A stretch of DNA of 7,679 nucleotides from an uncultured Collinsella sp. (GTDB lineage: Bacteria; Actinomycetota; Coriobacteriia; Coriobacteriales; Coriobacteriaceae). A program made the translations under genes and the position numbers. The stretch lies in the NCBI GenBank assembly GCA_900550815.1, contig URTW01000091.1, forward strand, positions 1 through 7,679, written 5' to 3'. This document shows, piece by piece, positions 6,156-7,679 of this stretch. Below the pieces are notes generated by a model. It saw nothing but the letters and a program-made list of their open reading frames with translations. It was not told the origin of the DNA and ran no database searches. Within the stretch, counting starts at the first letter, position 1, and every line of letters begins with the position of its first letter.

Positions 6156-6893
6156 ATGGCTAAGGCAAAGAACACCGATAAGCTCGTTGTACAGAATGCC
6201 GCCAAGACCCTTCTGGCCAACATCCGCTTTGCGAGCGTGGACGACCCCATTCGCACCATTACCGTCACGTCCTCGATTCCCAACGAGGGCAAGTCTACGG
6301 TTTCCATCAACCTTGCCCAGGCTATCGCCACGAGCGGCAAGTCCGTGCTCCTGGTCGAGGCCGATATGCGCCGCAGGTCCCTTTCCGATATGCTCGGCGT
6401 CCGCTCCCGCGGCGGACTCTATGCAGTCCTTTCCGAGCAGGTTTCTATTGACCAGGCGATTGTCGAGACGGGTCAGAAGAACTTCTACTTCCTCGATGCC
6501 GAGCCGCATATTCCCAATCCTGCCGACATCATCGTCTCTCACCGCTTTGCCAAGCTGGTAAAGGCACTGTCCGCCAAGTTCCAGTACGTCATCTTTGATG
6601 CTCCCCCGGTCGGCACCTTCATCGATGCTGCCGAGATCGCAAGTCTGACCGACGGTGCGCTTTTTGTCGTGCGTGAGGATTTCACCAAGCGCGAGGAGGC
6701 GCTCAACGCCATCGGTCAGCTTAAGAAGTCCGAGAAGGTCAAGCTCATCGGTACCGTTATGAACTACTGCGAGACCGAGACCAGCGAGTACTACTACTCC
6801 TACTACACCAAGGACGGTAAGAAGGTGAAGAAGGGCTCCGACGATCAGGGGACTTCCAAAAAGGGCATCTTCACCAACCGAGCAAACGTTTAG
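6156..6893 (+). CDS. cpsD: CpsD/Wze-type BY-kinase (capsular exopolysaccharide family tyrosine kinase)
   Basis: This is a 245-residue cytoplasmic P-loop kinase that autophosphorylates C-terminal tyrosines and works with the CpsC protein. It shows an N-terminal AAKTLLANIRF segment resembling the oligomerisation motif of the family, Walker A SSIPNEGKST (K46), Walker A' VLLVEADMRR (E68, D70) and Walker B VIFDAPPVG (D148). The tyrosine cluster is YYYSYY (Y212-214, Y216-217). Two oddities are visible. The first Asp of the usual D-x-D in Walker A' is Glu here. The tyrosine cluster is not at the very end but is followed by about 28 mostly Lys/Gly/Ser-rich residues. The start at 6156 has AGGTGG nine bases upstream. 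A ParA/MinD-type ATPase is ruled out by the neighbours and the Tyr cluster. Confidence 0.92.
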   Translation: MAKAKNTDKLVVQNAAKTLLANIRFASVDDPIRTITVTSSIPNEGKSTVSINLAQAIATSGKSVLLVEADMRRRSLSDMLGVRSRGGLYAVLSEQVSIDQAIVETGQKNFYFLDAEPHIPNPADIIVSHRFAKLVKALSAKFQYVIFDAPPVGTFIDAAEIASLTDGALFVVREDFTKREEALNAIGQLKKSEKVKLIGTVMNYCETETSEYYYSYYTKDGKKVKKGSDDQGTSKKGIFTNRANV

Positions 6894-6910
6894 TTGATTA
6901 AGGCTGACCT

Positions 6911-7561
6911 ATGCGTGACATTCATTGCCATATCTTGCCGGGTGTAGACGACGGCGCCGCCGATCTCGATGAGAGCTTGGCGATGCTCGAGGCTGCCAAG
7001 CGGGCCGGTGTAACCAGAATCGTTTGCACTCCTCACTGCCGTGATCCCTATTTTGATTACGACAAGATGTGGGATGCCTTTGAGCTGCTGCGTGATAACG
7101 CTGACGGTTTTCCGCTCCAGATGGGCTTCGAGGTCAACCATCGAAAGCTCGTTGAGCTTGGTATCGATGCCGCGGAGCACTTGCATTTCGATGGGACCAA
7201 CGAGTTTCTGCTCGAGCTTTCGACGCATGCCGATGCGTATGCGTTTAGAGAGTACGAGAACACGATTTACGATTTGCAGTGCCGTGGCTACCAGGTGATC
7301 ATCGCTCATCCTGAGCGCTATCGTGCGGTTCAAAAGGATGTAAGCGTGGCGGAGCGCCTGGTCGATATGGGCTGCAAGCTGCAGGCTTCGGCGGACTTTA
7401 TTGCCGGCGGTCGCTTTGGTCGCGAGAAAAAGCCGGCACAGCGCCTGTTCGATCAGAACCTGTACAGCTTCATCGCGAGCGATGCCCATAACGTGGGTCA
7501 TTACGACTGCCTGGCGAAGGCTCGCGCGAAGTTTAGCGTGCGCGGAGCTCATTTTCGCTAA
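6911..7561 (+). CDS. cpsB: CpsB/YwqE-type PHP-domain tyrosine-protein phosphatase
   Basis: This 216-residue PHP phosphatase likely removes phosphate from the CpsD tyrosines, using a metal cluster (manganese in characterised relatives). Metal-ligand motifs are DIHCHILPGVDDG (H5, H7, D14), TPHCRDP (H42), GFEVN (E74), IIAHPERY (H133) and ASDAH (D191, H193). The start at 6911 places the first PHP motif at residue 3, as usual in the family, with AAGG (6900-6903) seven bases upstream. The gene follows the kinase by 17 bases, giving the order C-D-B rather than the pneumococcal A-B-C-D. The protein is shorter than the roughly 243-254 residues of known CpsB/YwqE and stops soon after the last metal motif. 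The +1 frame there reads AELIFANICP before a stop at 7572-7574, so a late frameshift is possible. Confidence 0.9.
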   Translation: MRDIHCHILPGVDDGAADLDESLAMLEAAKRAGVTRIVCTPHCRDPYFDYDKMWDAFELLRDNADGFPLQMGFEVNHRKLVELGIDAAEHLHFDGTNEFLLELSTHADAYAFREYENTIYDLQCRGYQVIIAHPERYRAVQKDVSVAERLVDMGCKLQASADFIAGGRFGREKKPAQRLFDQNLYSFIASDAHNVGHYDCLAKARAKFSVRGAHFR

Positions 7562-7600
7562 TATCTGTCCCTAACGTTCGCATTGAATGAAAGGGCAGCC

Positions 7601-7679
7601 ATGGATATTCAACTTAAGACGGGATGTTTTGATGACGCGGCGTTGGTGCGCCGCGTCGTTTTTATAGACGAGCAGGGCT
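7601..7679 (+). CDS. GNAT-family acetyltransferase, N-terminal fragment (runs off the window)
   Basis: Only 26 codons are present before the edge. They begin MDIQLKTGCFDDAALVRR and continue VVFIDEQG. The pattern of a first strand, then R-x-V-F-I-x-E-Q-G, is typical of the start of GNAT N-acetyltransferases, which transfer an acetyl group from acetyl-CoA; the substrate cannot be told. GAAAGGG at 7589-7595, five bases before the ATG, is a good ribosome binding site. The gap to cpsB is 39 bases with no obvious promoter, so it may be read from the same transcript. Its first codons contain the hairpin at 7631-7663. Confidence 0.7.
   Translation, partial: MDIQLKTGCFDDAALVRRVVFIDEQG
7631..7663 (+). 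terminator. Terminator-like hairpin inside the GNAT reading frame
   Basis: GACGCGGCG (7634-7642) and CGCCGCGTC (7649-7657) pair perfectly around the six-base loop TTGGTG. The stem can extend outward by T7633-G7658, A7632-T7659 and G7631-T7660. A run of five T (7659-7663) follows one base after the core stem. This is the form of an intrinsic terminator, yet it falls on codons 12-21 of the acetyltransferase frame. It may be a real terminator or attenuator, or a chance result of GCG/CGC codons. Confidence 0.4.

Noticed and set aside
6890..7552. A 220-codon minus-strand reading frame opposite cpsB
   Set aside because: The plus strand carries all PHP metal motifs in order, and the antisense product shows no domain.

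Overview
The window looks like chromosomal DNA from a GC-rich gut actinobacterium of the class Coriobacteriia, possibly Collinsella. That guess rests on three things: high-GC codon use, Gram-positive-type ribosome binding sites, and a VanR/VanS-like two-component pair together with a Gram-positive capsule-type tyrosine kinase and PHP phosphatase module. It is an inference from style and gene content, not from a marker gene. All supported genes lie on the + strand. I see no tRNA, rRNA, CRISPR array, insertion sequence or phage gene.

Left part (1-5301), signalling and phosphate. After a 140-base edge region comes a VanR-like OmpR-family response regulator (141-836), then a four-helix membrane histidine kinase (863-2101). 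A 103-base gap with several symmetric motifs leads to pstB, the phosphate-importer ATPase (2205-3080). A 64-base gap holding a perfect 14-bp palindrome follows, then a PhoP/PhoB-type regulator (3145-3873) and a PhoR-type kinase (3877-5301), which are translationally close. The phosphate importer subunits PstS, PstC and PstA and the signalling protein PhoU are not in the window. The likely logic is that PhoR/PhoP sense phosphate limitation and control import. How the VanRS-like pair relates to this is unknown.

Right part (5302-7679), surface polysaccharide control. A hairpin after phoR probably ends that transcript, and promoter-like sequence follows. Three tightly packed genes then encode a Wzz/CpsC-type membrane co-polymerase, a CpsD-type BY-kinase and a CpsB-type PHP tyrosine phosphatase. 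Together they form the usual phosphorylation switch controlling capsule or exopolysaccharide chain assembly and export. The window ends in the first codons of a GNAT-type acetyltransferase, which carry a terminator-like hairpin.

Overall the gene content is of known families. The points most worth checking are the candidate operator symmetries around pstB, the pairing of two two-component systems around a lone pstB, sequence oddities in CpsD and CpsB, and the hairpin with a T-run inside the GNAT reading frame.
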